The notes under the pieces are model-generated. The model saw only the letters and a program-made list of their open reading frames with translations, ran no database searches and was not told the DNA's origin. A DNA stretch of 64,000 nt from Collimonas silvisoli (GTDB lineage Bacteria; Pseudomonadota; Gammaproteobacteria; Burkholderiales; Burkholderiaceae_D). Numbering within the stretch: the first letter of the stretch is position 1; the number at the start of each line of letters is the position of its first letter. The translations under genes and the position numbers were made by a program. The DNA is taken from NCBI RefSeq assembly GCF_018305005.1, contig NZ_JAGQEG010000013.1, forward strand, positions 1-64,000, read 5' to 3'. Shown piece by piece: positions 51,278-60,110 of the stretch.

Positions 51278-52222
51278 TTAGTTGCCAACCTGATCCGACG
51301 GAAAGCGCAATGACTCCCTGAAAAGATAGCCCATCGGCATGTTCAACGTAAGATTATTTTTTGCCGGAATCGGACTCAGGAACCACTTGGTGTACAACTT
51401 ATAGATTTCGCCGTCGTGAATAATGCGCCCCATTTCACGGTCAACCACTGCCTTGTATGCCGCATCATCCTTAGGCAGCATGATGGCGTACGGTTCAGTG
51501 GTCAACGGTTCACCAACCACGGCATACGCCGCCGGATCCTTGGCGGTAGCCTTCAATCCATAGAGCAGCACATCGTCCATCACAAAGGCATCGGCAGCCT
51601 TGTCCTCCACCATCTTGAATGATTCGTTGTGATCGCGTCCTTCCAGCACGGTCATATTCAGCGAGCGGACCTGACCGCGGTCTATCAGCGATTTCACGCT
51701 GGTCGTGCCTTTGGTGGTCACCACTTTTTTGTCGCGCAGATCCGGCCAGTTTTTTATGTTGTCTGCGACCCGGACCAACATGCGCGACGACGCCATGAAA
51801 TGCGCAATGGTAAAACTGACCTTCTTGCGCCGCTCCGCATTATTGGTGGTTGAACCACATTCCAGATCGACCTTCCCGCTTGCAATCATATCGATGCGAT
51901 TGGAAGAGCTCACTGGAACATAGGCGATATTCAATTGCTGCAGTTTCAATTGCTGCTTCACCGCATCGGCTATCTTGAGACACAGATCGACTGCATAGCC
52001 AACCGGTTTTTTATCCTGATCCAAAAAAGAGAATGGAAATGACGCTTCGCGATAACCAATCGTGATGGTCTTGCTATTGCGTATTTTTGCCAGTGCGTCT
52101 TCTGCATGGGCAGTTGCCGCTGCGGCACTCAGCATCAATGCTAACGCCACAGCCAAGCCTGAATTACGCCGCGCGGCCGCATTATTGCGACCCTGGCCGC
52201 CTTTACCTTCCTTAGTTGCCAC
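51278..52222 (-). CDS. Second glutamate/aspartate-type binding protein
   Basis: 314 residues if translation starts at GTG (AGGAG six bases upstream), which also places a basic region and a signal peptide (SGLAVALALMLSAAAATAHA) at the N-terminus. The mature part parallels GltI along its length (TITIGYREASFPFSFLDQ against TITLGVRDSSIPFSYLDD), so it arose by duplication. It lacks its own permease or ATPase nearby and probably shares GltJKL, perhaps with different affinity. Confidence 0.88.
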   Translation of the reverse strand: MATKEGKGGQGRNNAAARRNSGLAVALALMLSAAAATAHAEDALAKIRNSKTITIGYREASFPFSFLDQDKKPVGYAVDLCLKIADAVKQQLKLQQLNIAYVPVSSSNRIDMIASGKVDLECGSTTNNAERRKKVSFTIAHFMASSRMLVRVADNIKNWPDLRDKKVVTTKGTTSVKSLIDRGQVRSLNMTVLEGRDHNESFKMVEDKAADAFVMDDVLLYGLKATAKDPAAYAVVGEPLTTEPYAIMLPKDDAAYKAVVDREMGRIIHDGEIYKLYTKWFLSPIPAKNNLTLNMPMGYLFRESLRFPSDQVGN

Positions 52223-52372
52223 TTCACTCTCCTGTTGATTTGCGCTGTCGATATATTTTTTATGCAATGAATATGCTTAATGCAATATTCAAGCCAGCTG
52301 TTTTTCTGCCTGCGCGACTACTGTCGCATTCCTCTTATGAAGACAAATCCCCGATACAACCGGGGCCAGACG

Positions 52373-52408
52373 ACACAAGCTCAAGCGGCATGCCGGTTGA
52401 GCTTGTGT
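52373..52408. repeat. 36-bp inverted repeat downstream of gdhA
   Basis: Arms ACACAAGCTCAA and TTGAGCTTGTGT enclose a CGGCATGCCG core; only one G-G pair breaks an otherwise perfect palindrome. It starts 29 nt after the gdhA stop. No U tract follows on either strand, so it is either a non-canonical terminator or a stability/processing hairpin. Confidence 0.7.
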
Positions 52409-52437
52409 AAAACGTTTCGACTATAACGCAACATCAA

Positions 52438-53724
52438 TCAAGGATACAAACCTCGCATCTCGCGCGCTTGCAACACGCGGGTACAAGCGACAATAAATGC
52501 AGCGGTGCGCAGCGATACTTTCTTTTCTTCAGCCAGTTGCCAGACCGCGGCAAACGCTTCACGCATGATGCGGGTAAGACGCAGATTGATTTCGTCTTCA
52601 GTCCAGAAGAAACTGGAGAAATCCTGCACCCATTCGAAATAACTCACGGTTACACCGCCGGCATTGGCGATCACGTCAGGCACTACCAGCACACCCTTCT
52701 CGTGCAGGATGTCATCTGCTGCAGGGCTGGTCGGGCCGTTCGCGCCTTCGAGAATGATCTTGGCGCGGATGCTCGGCGCATTCTCCACGGTGATTTGCTG
52801 CTCCAATGCGGCAGGCACCAAAATATCGCAATCGACAGCCCAAAACTGCGCACGGTCGCTGATTTCTTCGCCGCCTTTGAAACCGGCGACGCTGCCGGTT
52901 TCATTGACGTGGGCTTGCAACGCCGCCACATCGAGGCCGCTGGAACGTACCACGGTAGAAATATGATCCTGCACCGCCACCACCTTGGCGCCGGCTTCCG
53001 AGAACAAGCGTGCAGCAATGCCGCCGACATTACCGAAACCCTGCACTGCAACCTTGGCGCCATGGATGTTCAAACCGCGTTTGACTGCGGCTTCGCAACC
53101 CACCACGAACACGCCGCGGCCGGTTGCCTCGCGCCGCCCCAGGCTGCCGCCCAGTGAAATCGGCTTGCCGGTCACCACGCCCGATGCAGTGCTGCCCTGG
53201 TTCATGGAATAGGTATCCATCATCCAGGCCATGATCTGTTCGTTGGTGTTGACGTCCGGCGCAGGAATGTCTTTGTTCGGTCCGATGATGATATTGATTT
53301 CGCTGGTGTAGCGTCGCGTCATGCGTTGCAATTCACCTTGCGACAAGGTCTTCGGATCGACCCGGATGCCGCCCTTGGCGCCGCCGTACGGTACGTTGAC
53401 CGCCGCGTTCTTGACCGTCATCCAGGCCGACAAGGCCATCACCTCGGACAGGGTCACGTCCTGGTGGAAACGCACACCGCCCTTGCCTGGACCGCGCGAC
53501 GTGTTGTGCTGGACGCGGTAACCTTCGAAGTGGGCAATGGTGCCGTCGTCACGTTCGATAGGGACGTCAACGATCAGCATCCGCTTCGGACGTTTCATGG
53601 TTTCAACCCAACGGGCCAAATTGCCAAGATAGGGTGTTACGCGATCGATTTGTTCGAGATAGTCGCCCCATGGGCCGATGCCATGCTGCGTGAGATAGGA
53701 TGGAACTTCGTGCTTGATAGTCAT
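52438..53724 (-). CDS. gdhA: Glutamate dehydrogenase
   Basis: Catalyses glutamate to 2-oxoglutarate and ammonium. The start [20 protein letters not shown] gives 428 residues. Substrate-site motifs [13 protein letters not shown] and [10 protein letters not shown] and the dinucleotide motif VQGFGNVGG are present. The length and type resemble catabolic-type hexameric GDH; coenzyme preference cannot be decided by eye. Its position above two glutamate-binding proteins and gltJKL indicates a glutamate uptake and degradation block. Confidence 0.95.
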   Translation of the reverse strand: MTIKHEVPSYLTQHGIGPWGDYLEQIDRVTPYLGNLARWVETMKRPKRMLIVDVPIERDDGTIAHFEGYRVQHNTSRGPGKGGVRFHQDVTLSEVMALSAWMTVKNAAVNVPYGGAKGGIRVDPKTLSQGELQRMTRRYTSEINIIIGPNKDIPAPDVNTNEQIMAWMMDTYSMNQGSTASGVVTGKPISLGGSLGRREATGRGVFVVGCEAAVKRGLNIHGAKVAVQGFGNVGGIAARLFSEAGAKVVAVQDHISTVVRSSGLDVAALQAHVNETGSVAGFKGGEEISDRAQFWAVDCDILVPAALEQQITVENAPSIRAKIILEGANGPTSPAADDILHEKGVLVVPDVIANAGGVTVSYFEWVQDFSSFFWTEDEINLRLTRIMREAFAAVWQLAEEKKVSLRTAAFIVACTRVLQAREMRGLYP

Positions 53725-53925
53725 ATTTTTGCGCGCTCCTGGAAGTTGCAGACCGGCCCCCCTGATAAGAACAACATTGGGGTAAACAATAGAAAAACTA
53801 CGGCGGGGCGAAATCGATCTAGTGGCGAATCGTAGGACACCGGCGTAGGGCAAAGCCAATGCTTTGTGCGCATGTAACTATGCGTTTTTTGCATTCATAT
53901 TAAATATGCAATTTAAGCGTGACAG

Positions 53926-53986
53926 ATGCGCGCAACAAATGCGCGCAGCAAACGCGACTTCTCCCCAAGCGTCCGACAATGTCGGA
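53926..53986. repeat. Tandem 13-mers and a palindrome upstream of gdhA
   Basis: ATGCGCGCAACAA (53926-53938) is followed directly by ATGCGCGCAGCAA (53939-53951), one mismatch. TCCGACA-A-TGTCGGA (53972-53986) is a perfect 7-bp-arm palindrome near the 3' end of the LysR gene. A further TGCAT...ATGCA element lies at about 53890-53910. This 281-bp gap is otherwise gene-free; the elements may be operators for gdhA. Confidence 0.5.
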
Positions 53987-54005
53987 TCGCTGGCCGGCTC
54001 AGAAC

Positions 54006-54986
54006 TTAAGCGAGAGCTTGCGGGGTTTTACGTTTTGCGTTTTTGGCCGCTTCTTTGGCCGCGTCTTCCTGCTGTTGCAGCAGATAGGCCCATAACCTTG
54101 CCACCACCGGCTTGCCCGGCCTTTGCACGGTGGGGCGTTCGCGATACAGGCGGATTTCCATGGTGGCTTCCCATTCCGGCGCATCGTGGTCGACGCTGGC
54201 CAGTTGCTTCAGCTTGACTTCCCGGGTCACCGCAGACTCCGGCAAAAACGCTACGCCATGCCCCTCCAGCGCCATCATTTTCAAGCCTTCCGCCATGTCT
54301 GTTTCATAGCGTTTTTCAAGGTAGAGCGGCTTCTTGGCGTCGGCCAGGATCAATTCAACCATGCGCCCGAGATAGGCGTTGCTGGTATAGGACAAGAATG
54401 GCAGAGGCGCAGCCGCGCTGCCGGGAAAGGCAAAATCGGGCACACCGGCCTTATTGCAATGGGCATAGGCGCGCAATACTTCACTGCCTAAGGTGATCAG
54501 ATCGTAGCGGCCGGTATCGAGCTGTACCGGCTGGCGCGGATGGTGATAGCACAGCAGCAGATCGCAGCCGCCGTCGACCATGGCCATCACGGCATCGTGC
54601 ACATTCAGCGCCAGCAAGCGTGTGTTGAGCGGACCGAAGCCATTCTCCAGCAAGCGGATCCAGCGCGGCACATAGGTCAGCGATAAGGTATGCGGCACGG
54701 CGAAATCGACGGTGCTCAGGGCGGTCGGGCGCTTGCCGCGCATCAGCGCACGGGCGTTGTTGATCTGGCCCAGCATCTCCAGCGCCTGCTCGTAAAAGAC
54801 TTCGCCGGCCGCCGTCAGGCGCGTCGGATAGGAAGTGCGATCAATCAGATCGGCTCCCAGCCACGCCTCCAGCGACTGGATGCGGCGCGAAAAGGCCGGT
54901 TGCGTGACATGACGCAATTCTGCAGAACGGCTGAAACTATGCGTTTCCGCCAACGAAATGAAGTCTTCTAACCATTTGCTTTCCAT
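54006..54986 (-). CDS. LysR-family regulator
   Basis: 326 residues from MESKWLEDFISLAETHSFSR. The N-terminal winged helix (about residues 2-60, SRSAELRHVTQPAFSRRIQS) and the substrate-binding domain are complete, with a basic C-terminal tail. The N-terminal stretch resembles HypT/YjiE-type regulators, which respond to hypochlorite, but this is only a resemblance. It lies upstream of gdhA on the same strand and could regulate it. Confidence 0.88.
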   Translation of the reverse strand: MESKWLEDFISLAETHSFSRSAELRHVTQPAFSRRIQSLEAWLGADLIDRTSYPTRLTAAGEVFYEQALEMLGQINNARALMRGKRPTALSTVDFAVPHTLSLTYVPRWIRLLENGFGPLNTRLLALNVHDAVMAMVDGGCDLLLCYHHPRQPVQLDTGRYDLITLGSEVLRAYAHCNKAGVPDFAFPGSAAAPLPFLSYTSNAYLGRMVELILADAKKPLYLEKRYETDMAEGLKMMALEGHGVAFLPESAVTREVKLKQLASVDHDAPEWEATMEIRLYRERPTVQRPGKPVVARLWAYLLQQQEDAAKEAAKNAKRKTPQALA

Positions 54987-55023
54987 GCCGCTATCGTAAC
55001 GCGAGTCGGCGCCGGCGGCATAG

Positions 55024-55057
55024 AAAATTGGCGCAGATCGGGCCAACAATCTGCGCC
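55024..55057 (-). terminator. Terminator of the Atm1-type exporter
   Basis: Minus strand GGCGCAGAT pairs with ATCTGCGCC (9 bp) followed by AATTTTC, 13 nt after the exporter stop and before the LysR gene. Confidence 0.65.
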
Positions 55058-55069
55058 GGCGTTGTACTT

Positions 55070-56950
55070 CTACACCATCCGCACCACGTTTTCCGGGTAG
55101 CCGTCTTCGGCCCCTGGCGACGGGCTTGCCGCCTCTTCAGGATGCGCTTGCTGGCGCAGCCACATTTGCGCATAAGCGCCGTCCGCCGCCAGCAACTGGG
55201 CATGCGTGCCGCGCTCGATAATGCGGCCGTGATCCAGCACCAGGATTTGCGCGGCGTCGGCAATCGTCGACAAACGATGGGCAATCACCAGGGTGGTGCG
55301 GTCCTTGGCGATTTCTTTCAGCTGCGCCTGAATCGCCTGCTCGGATTTCGAATCGAGCGCCGAAGTGGCTTCATCGAAAATCAACACGGCGGGATTCTTC
55401 AGCAAAGTGCGAGCGATCGCCACCCGCTGCTTTTCACCGCCCGACAATTTCAAGCCGCGCTCACCCACCATCGAGTTATAGCCATCCGGCAGCGACTCGA
55501 TGAAATCATGGATATGCGCAGCCTTGGCAACCGCAATGATTTCTTCCTTGCTGGCGCCCGGCTTGCCGTAGGCGATGTTGTACTCGATGCTATCGTTGAA
55601 CAGCACCGTATCCTGCGGCACGATGCCGATGGCCTGGCGCAGCGAGGCTTGCGTGATGTCGCGCAGATCCTGGCCGTCGATCGTGATGCGGCCGCTGTTG
55701 ATATCGTAAAAACGGAACAGCAGGCGCGACAAGGTCGACTTGCCGGAACCGCTATGGCCGACCACCGCGGTGGTGGTGCCGGCAGCGATCGTGAAATCGA
55801 CATCGAACAAGATCTGGCGCTTGCTTTCGTAACTGAAATCCACATGCGCAAACCGCACCTGGGCGCCGCCGGTCAATAGCGGCCGGGCCTCTGCGGCGTC
55901 GGCAATCTCGCGATTCTCATCCAGCAGATGGAACAGCCGCTCCATGTCGGCCAGGCTCTGCTTGATTTCGCGATAGATGACACCGAGAAAATTCAACGGT
56001 ATGTACAACTGGATCATGAAGGAATTGACCAGCACCAGATCGCCCAAGGTCATCTTGCCGTCGATCACGCCTTGCGTTGCGCGCCACAAGATCAACGTCA
56101 CCGCTGTCGCAATGATCAGCGATTGCCCGGTGTTCAGCAAGGATAGCGAGCTCTGCGATTTCACCGCGGCAGTTTCGTAGCGCATCAGACCGTCATCGTA
56201 GCGTCGCGCTTCGTATTCTTCATTACCAAAATACTTGACGGTCTCGTAGTTGATCAGCGAATCGATAGCCTTGGTATTAGCGCTGGAATCAAGTGTGTTC
56301 ATGGTGCGCCTGAAATGAGTGCGCCACTCGGTGACGGTCACCGTAAACGTGATGTAGCTGACCAGCGCCACCACCGTAATCCCGGCGAACCAGATATCGT
56401 AATGCAGCACCAGATAACCGAGCACCAGCGAGATTTCTATCAAGGTTGGCAAGATGCTGAACAGCGCGTAGGACACCAGCGACGAAATGCCGCGCGTGCC
56501 GCGCTCGATATCGCGCGTCATGCCGCCGGTCTGGCGATTCAAGTGAAACCGCAACGACAACGAATGCAAGTGGCGGAATACCTGCAAGGCGATGGTGCGC
56601 ACCGCGCGCTGGGTCACCCGGGCGAATACGAACTCGCGCAATTCGGTAAACAAGGTAGTGCTCAGACGCAGTGCGCCATAGGCCACCAGTATGCCCAGCG
56701 GCAGCACCAGCATCGCCTGCGGATGGCTGACCGTGATGGTCATGCTGTCGACCAGTTTCTTCAGCACCAGCGGCACGCCTACGTTCGCCAGCTTGGCGCC
56801 CAGCATGAACAGCAGCGCCAGCGCAACCCGCCACTTATAGGTCCAGAGATAGGGCAGCAAGGTCTTGAGTGTGGCCCAGTCGCTACGCTTGGGTTGAGTG
56901 CTGCCTGCAGCGGCAGCGGCGTCCGGCGGCGGGGAAGAATGGCGACGCAT
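55070..56950 (-). CDS. Atm1/HMT-type ABC exporter
   Basis: 626-residue half transporter: six transmembrane helices (about residues 35-320) fused to one ATPase domain. Walker A VGHSGSGKST, signature LSGGEKQRVAIARTL and Walker B VLIFDEATSALD are present. The family (Atm1, HMT1) exports glutathione-linked sulfur or metal compounds and protects from heavy metals. An alanine/proline-rich N-terminal tail precedes the first helix. Divergent from the thioesterase gene. Confidence 0.9.
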   Translation of the reverse strand: MRRHSSPPPDAAAAAGSTQPKRSDWATLKTLLPYLWTYKWRVALALLFMLGAKLANVGVPLVLKKLVDSMTITVSHPQAMLVLPLGILVAYGALRLSTTLFTELREFVFARVTQRAVRTIALQVFRHLHSLSLRFHLNRQTGGMTRDIERGTRGISSLVSYALFSILPTLIEISLVLGYLVLHYDIWFAGITVVALVSYITFTVTVTEWRTHFRRTMNTLDSSANTKAIDSLINYETVKYFGNEEYEARRYDDGLMRYETAAVKSQSSLSLLNTGQSLIIATAVTLILWRATQGVIDGKMTLGDLVLVNSFMIQLYIPLNFLGVIYREIKQSLADMERLFHLLDENREIADAAEARPLLTGGAQVRFAHVDFSYESKRQILFDVDFTIAAGTTTAVVGHSGSGKSTLSRLLFRFYDINSGRITIDGQDLRDITQASLRQAIGIVPQDTVLFNDSIEYNIAYGKPGASKEEIIAVAKAAHIHDFIESLPDGYNSMVGERGLKLSGGEKQRVAIARTLLKNPAVLIFDEATSALDSKSEQAIQAQLKEIAKDRTTLVIAHRLSTIADAAQILVLDHGRIIERGTHAQLLAADGAYAQMWLRQQAHPEEAASPSPGAEDGYPENVVRMV

Positions 56951-57032
56951 AGAGTGACAATCTTAAAGAATGGTTTAAGCTACGGAAATATACGGATATA
57001 AAACTCATTGTAGCTCTCGGGGAAAATAACAG

Positions 57033-57440
57033 ATGACTGATCAAAACAACAACCAATTACCGCCTGACACCATGCCGCAACTGCGCGTGATGCCGATGCC
57101 GTCCGACGCCAACGTCCACGGCGACGTCTTCGGCGGCTGGATCATGGCGCAAGTTGACATTGCCGGCTCGTTGCCGGCCACGCGCCGCGCCAATGGCCGG
57201 GTAGCGACGATTGCGGTGAATTCCTTTTTGTTCAAGCAGCCGGTATTTGTCGGCGACCTGCTGTCGTTCTATGCCGACATCGTCAAGGTTGGCAATACCT
57301 CCATCACCGTCAACGTCGAGGTGTATGCCGAACGTAACCGCTTGCAGACAGAAGTCGTGAAAGTGACGGAAGCGACGCTGACTTATGTCGCCACCGATGC
57401 GCAGCGCAAGCCGCGTCAGCTGCCGCCGCTCACGCCCTGA
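57033..57440 (+). CDS. Acyl-CoA thioesterase (YciA-like)
   Basis: Hotdog-fold thioesterase of 135 residues that hydrolyses acyl-CoA. The conserved ANVHGDVFGGWIMAQVDIAG carries the catalytic aspartate region. GGAAAA precedes the ATG at suitable distance. Its 3' end overlaps the convergent IclR gene by 25 bp. Confidence 0.9.
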   Translation: MTDQNNNQLPPDTMPQLRVMPMPSDANVHGDVFGGWIMAQVDIAGSLPATRRANGRVATIAVNSFLFKQPVFVGDLLSFYADIVKVGNTSITVNVEVYAERNRLQTEVVKVTEATLTYVATDAQRKPRQLPPLTP

Positions 57441-58267
57441 TTTATATCCTGATTTGCACCGAGCTCGCCGGAAATGCCGGCCGCCGCCGCTTGCACTACC
57501 GCGATCAGTGCATGCATCCGTTTCAGCGGCATGTAAGGCACGGTGCTGGAGACGCTGATGGCAGCGACAATCACATGGCTGGCGTCATATATCGGCGCCG
57601 CCACACAGCGTATCGACGGCTCGTTATCTTCCAGGTCGAAGGCATAACCGCCTTTGACATATTCACGCATCTGATCGCGAAACTCGGTCCAGCTGCGCTT
57701 GGGCAATAAACCGGAAGCATAGCTGCCGGCGGCTGTACTGCGCTTCTGGTACAGGGTTTTCCATTGCTCTTCGCTCATGCCCAGCATCAGAGCCTTGCCG
57801 ACGCCGGTCGTGGCGATGGGCATCCTGTGTCCCACGCGCGAGCGCATTTCCAAGCCCTTTTTTCCAGGGATCTTGTCCAGATAAAGCACATCGTCCCCAT
57901 CCTGCAGGGCCAGGTGGATGGTGTCGCCTGATTGCCCGGCCAGTTGCTCCAGATACGGCCGCGCCACCACGCTGAGCGACAGTTCTTCGCGCGCTTGAAA
58001 ACCCAGTTCAATCAGCTTCGGCCCCAGCACATAACCCGCGTTCGGCGTAAACCGCAGATAGCGCTCTTGCACCAGGCAGTTCGCCAGCCGGTGCGTAGTG
58101 CTGCGCGTGGTGCCTAGCGCTTGCGCGATTTGTTTCAGATCGCGCGCGCCGCCGGCCACTGCCTGCAATACCGCCAATCCACGCGTCAAGGTCTGCGTGC
58201 CTGTCGGTAAAACATGATCACCCGGATTGTCATGCGACTCTGCCGAGTCCTGCGGTTTGCGCATCAT
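57416..58267 (-). CDS. IclR-family regulator of the dgo operon
   Basis: 283 residues. N-terminal winged helix-turn-helix (about 25-85: LAVLQAVAGGARDLKQIAQA, then GTTRSTTHRLANCL) and C-terminal IclR effector domain (TTGVGKALMLG, then YAFDLEDNEPSIRCVAAPI). It is divergent from dgoK with two palindromes in between, so it probably controls dgoKAD in response to galactonate or a derivative. E. coli uses the unrelated GntR-type DgoR here. It shares 25 bp of 3' coding sequence with the thioesterase gene. Confidence 0.92.
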   Translation of the reverse strand: MMRKPQDSAESHDNPGDHVLPTGTQTLTRGLAVLQAVAGGARDLKQIAQALGTTRSTTHRLANCLVQERYLRFTPNAGYVLGPKLIELGFQAREELSLSVVARPYLEQLAGQSGDTIHLALQDGDDVLYLDKIPGKKGLEMRSRVGHRMPIATTGVGKALMLGMSEEQWKTLYQKRSTAAGSYASGLLPKRSWTEFRDQMREYVKGGYAFDLEDNEPSIRCVAAPIYDASHVIVAAISVSSTVPYMPLKRMHALIAVVQAAAAGISGELGANQDINQGVSGGS

Positions 58268-58290
58268 TAGAACCTGTCAGAAAATATTCA

Positions 58291-58321
58291 ATATCCCATA
58301 TATTGGGATATGATATCATAT
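58291..58321. promoter_or_regulatory. Two overlapping palindromes between iclR-type gene and dgoK
   Basis: ATATCCCA-TATAT-TGGGATAT (58291-58311) has perfect 8-bp arms. ATATGATATCATAT (58308-58321) is a perfect 14-bp palindrome sharing four bases with it. They lie just upstream of the dgo -35 box and 24 bp before the regulator start, the expected operator position for divergent control. Confidence 0.75.
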
Positions 58322-58322
58322 A

Positions 58323-58351
58323 TTGACAAGGAAATGCCAGCGGAATAAAGT
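58323..58351 (+). promoter_or_regulatory. Sigma-70 promoter of dgoKAD
   Basis: TTGACA (58323-58328), exactly 17 bp, TAAAGT (58346-58351). The predicted start near 58358 leaves about 50 nt of leader before dgoK. Confidence 0.82.
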
Positions 58352-58408
58352 ACGCCACACGACGACACTCTACAATCCTGCTCCGCATTTTCGAAGTCAA
58401 GCAAACCC

Positions 58409-59422
58409 ATGCAACCTGCACAACATCAAACGCGCTTAATCGCCCTCGACTGGGGCACCTCGTCGCTACGCGCCTACCGGCTCGGCGCTCATGGCCAGAC
58501 GCTGGAGCTGCGCGCCCTGCCCTGCGGCGTGATGCAATTGCCTGAGGCCGAAGCCGGCGACAAGAGCGGTTTTGAAGCAGCTTTCGAGCAAGCTTGCGGC
58601 GATTGGCTGCGCGCCGCGCCAGACACTCCGGTAATCGCAGCCGGCATGGTGGGCAGCCGCCAGGGATGGCATGAAGCTCCATATCTGGCAGTGCCGATTG
58701 CCGTCGACAGCATCGGCGCCAGCTTAAGCACGTTGCGTAACCGCCAGGGCCAATTGATCCATATCGTGCCCGGCCTGATCGAAAACGCCATGCTGCCGAA
58801 TGTCATGCGCGGCGAAGAGACGCAAGTGGTCGGCGTCCTGCGTGCCCTGGCCGGCAATGACAGATCAGATGAGCTGGGCCACGATGTCTTGATCGGCCTG
58901 CCCGGCACCCATTCCAAATGGGTGCAGATACGCCGCTCGGGAGCGCAAAGCCAGGTGGCGCATTTCGACACTTTCATGACCGGCGAGGTCTATGCAGCCT
59001 TGTGCGGACATACCATTCTCGGGCGCAGCATGCAGGCCAGCGGCGGCGATGCTGACGCCGGACAACTCGCATTTGAACGCGGCGCTTTGGTCGCGCAAAC
59101 CGCGGCAGGCAAGGCTGGCGTGCTGTCGACCATATTCAGTACGCGCACACTGGGCCTGACCGGAATTCTGGACGGCGCGAGCCAGCGCGAATACCTGTCC
59201 GGGCTGCTGATCGGCCACGAAATCGCCGCATTGAAAACCATGTTGCGAGATCAGGGACGGCATCCTTCTCAAGTGATGCTGGTCGGTGAGAGCGGCTTGT
59301 GCGAACGTTACACGCGGGTGATGCGCACCTATGGTTTTGGACCAGTCGAAATGGTGGCCCACGCCACTGAACGCGGCCTGTGGCAACTGGCGCTGACGGC
59401 GGGATTATTGCAACATGCTTAG
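58409..59422 (+). CDS. dgoK: 2-dehydro-3-deoxygalactonokinase
   Basis: Phosphorylates 2-dehydro-3-deoxy-D-galactonate, the second step of the De Ley-Doudoroff route. 337 residues. The N-terminal LIALDWGTSSLRAYRL phosphate-binding motif and GLPGTHSKWVQIR are typical. First gene of the dgoKAD operon, 24 bp before dgoA. Confidence 0.95.
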   Translation: MQPAQHQTRLIALDWGTSSLRAYRLGAHGQTLELRALPCGVMQLPEAEAGDKSGFEAAFEQACGDWLRAAPDTPVIAAGMVGSRQGWHEAPYLAVPIAVDSIGASLSTLRNRQGQLIHIVPGLIENAMLPNVMRGEETQVVGVLRALAGNDRSDELGHDVLIGLPGTHSKWVQIRRSGAQSQVAHFDTFMTGEVYAALCGHTILGRSMQASGGDADAGQLAFERGALVAQTAAGKAGVLSTIFSTRTLGLTGILDGASQREYLSGLLIGHEIAALKTMLRDQGRHPSQVMLVGESGLCERYTRVMRTYGFGPVEMVAHATERGLWQLALTAGLLQHA

Positions 59423-59446
59423 CAAGCGGAATATCGAGAAATCACC

Positions 59447-60094
59447 ATGTTAAAAACAGCAATGAAACAATGCGGATTGATCGCCATTCTGCGCGGCGTC
59501 CAGCCGCATGAGGTGGCGGCGATCGGTTTGAAGTTGTACCAAGCCGGCTTCAGAATTATTGAAGTGCCGCTCAACTCGCCCGAACCTTTCGACAGCATCC
59601 GCACCCTGCGCAATACATTGCCGGCGGACTGCGTGATCGGCGCCGGTACTGTCTTGACGACGGATCAGGTGGCGGCGGTCAAACGCGCCGGCGGCGAGAT
59701 CATCGTCATGCCGCATAGCGATCCGATGGTGATTGCCGCCGCCAAACAGGCCGGGCTAGCTTGCGCACCCGGCGTCGCCACGGTAACCGAAGCATTTGCC
59801 GCGCTGGCGGCGGGCGCCGATGTATTGAAAATGTTCCCGGCCGAGCAATTGGGGCCGAGCGTAGTCAAAGCATGGCGCGCGGTGATTCCGCGCGAAGTGG
59901 CGTTGCTGCCGGTGGGCGGCGTCACACCGGAAAATCTGGCAACATTTATCAGCGCCGGCGCTTCCGGATTCGGCCTCGGATCGGCGCTGTACAAACTCGG
60001 CCTGAGCGCCGAACAGGTCGGCTGGAATGCCAATCAATTTGTCACCGCATGGCGTGCAGCGCAAGAAGCGTCGGAAACATCGAAAAAAAATTGA
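59447..60094 (+). CDS. dgoA: 2-dehydro-3-deoxy-6-phosphogalactonate aldolase
   Basis: Class I aldolase (215 residues) that splits KDPGal into pyruvate and glyceraldehyde-3-phosphate. Schiff-base Lys128 lies in [11 protein letters not shown]; Glu39 (IIEVPLN) and Arg16 (AILRGV) complete the active site. In E. coli older annotations the aldolase and dehydratase were merged as one gene; here they are separate ORFs 16 bp apart. Confidence 0.96.
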   Translation: MLKTAMKQCGLIAILRGVQPHEVAAIGLKLYQAGFRIIEVPLNSPEPFDSIRTLRNTLPADCVIGAGTVLTTDQVAAVKRAGGEIIVMPHSDPMVIAAAKQAGLACAPGVATVTEAFAALAAGADVLKMFPAEQLGPSVVKAWRAVIPREVALLPVGGVTPENLATFISAGASGFGLGSALYKLGLSAEQVGWNANQFVTAWRAAQEASETSKKN

Positions 60095-60110
60095 CCAGGA
60101 GACCAGATTA

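Noticed and set aside
52373-52408. Rho-independent terminator of gdhA
   Set aside because: No U tract follows the stem on either strand, so it is listed as an inverted repeat only.
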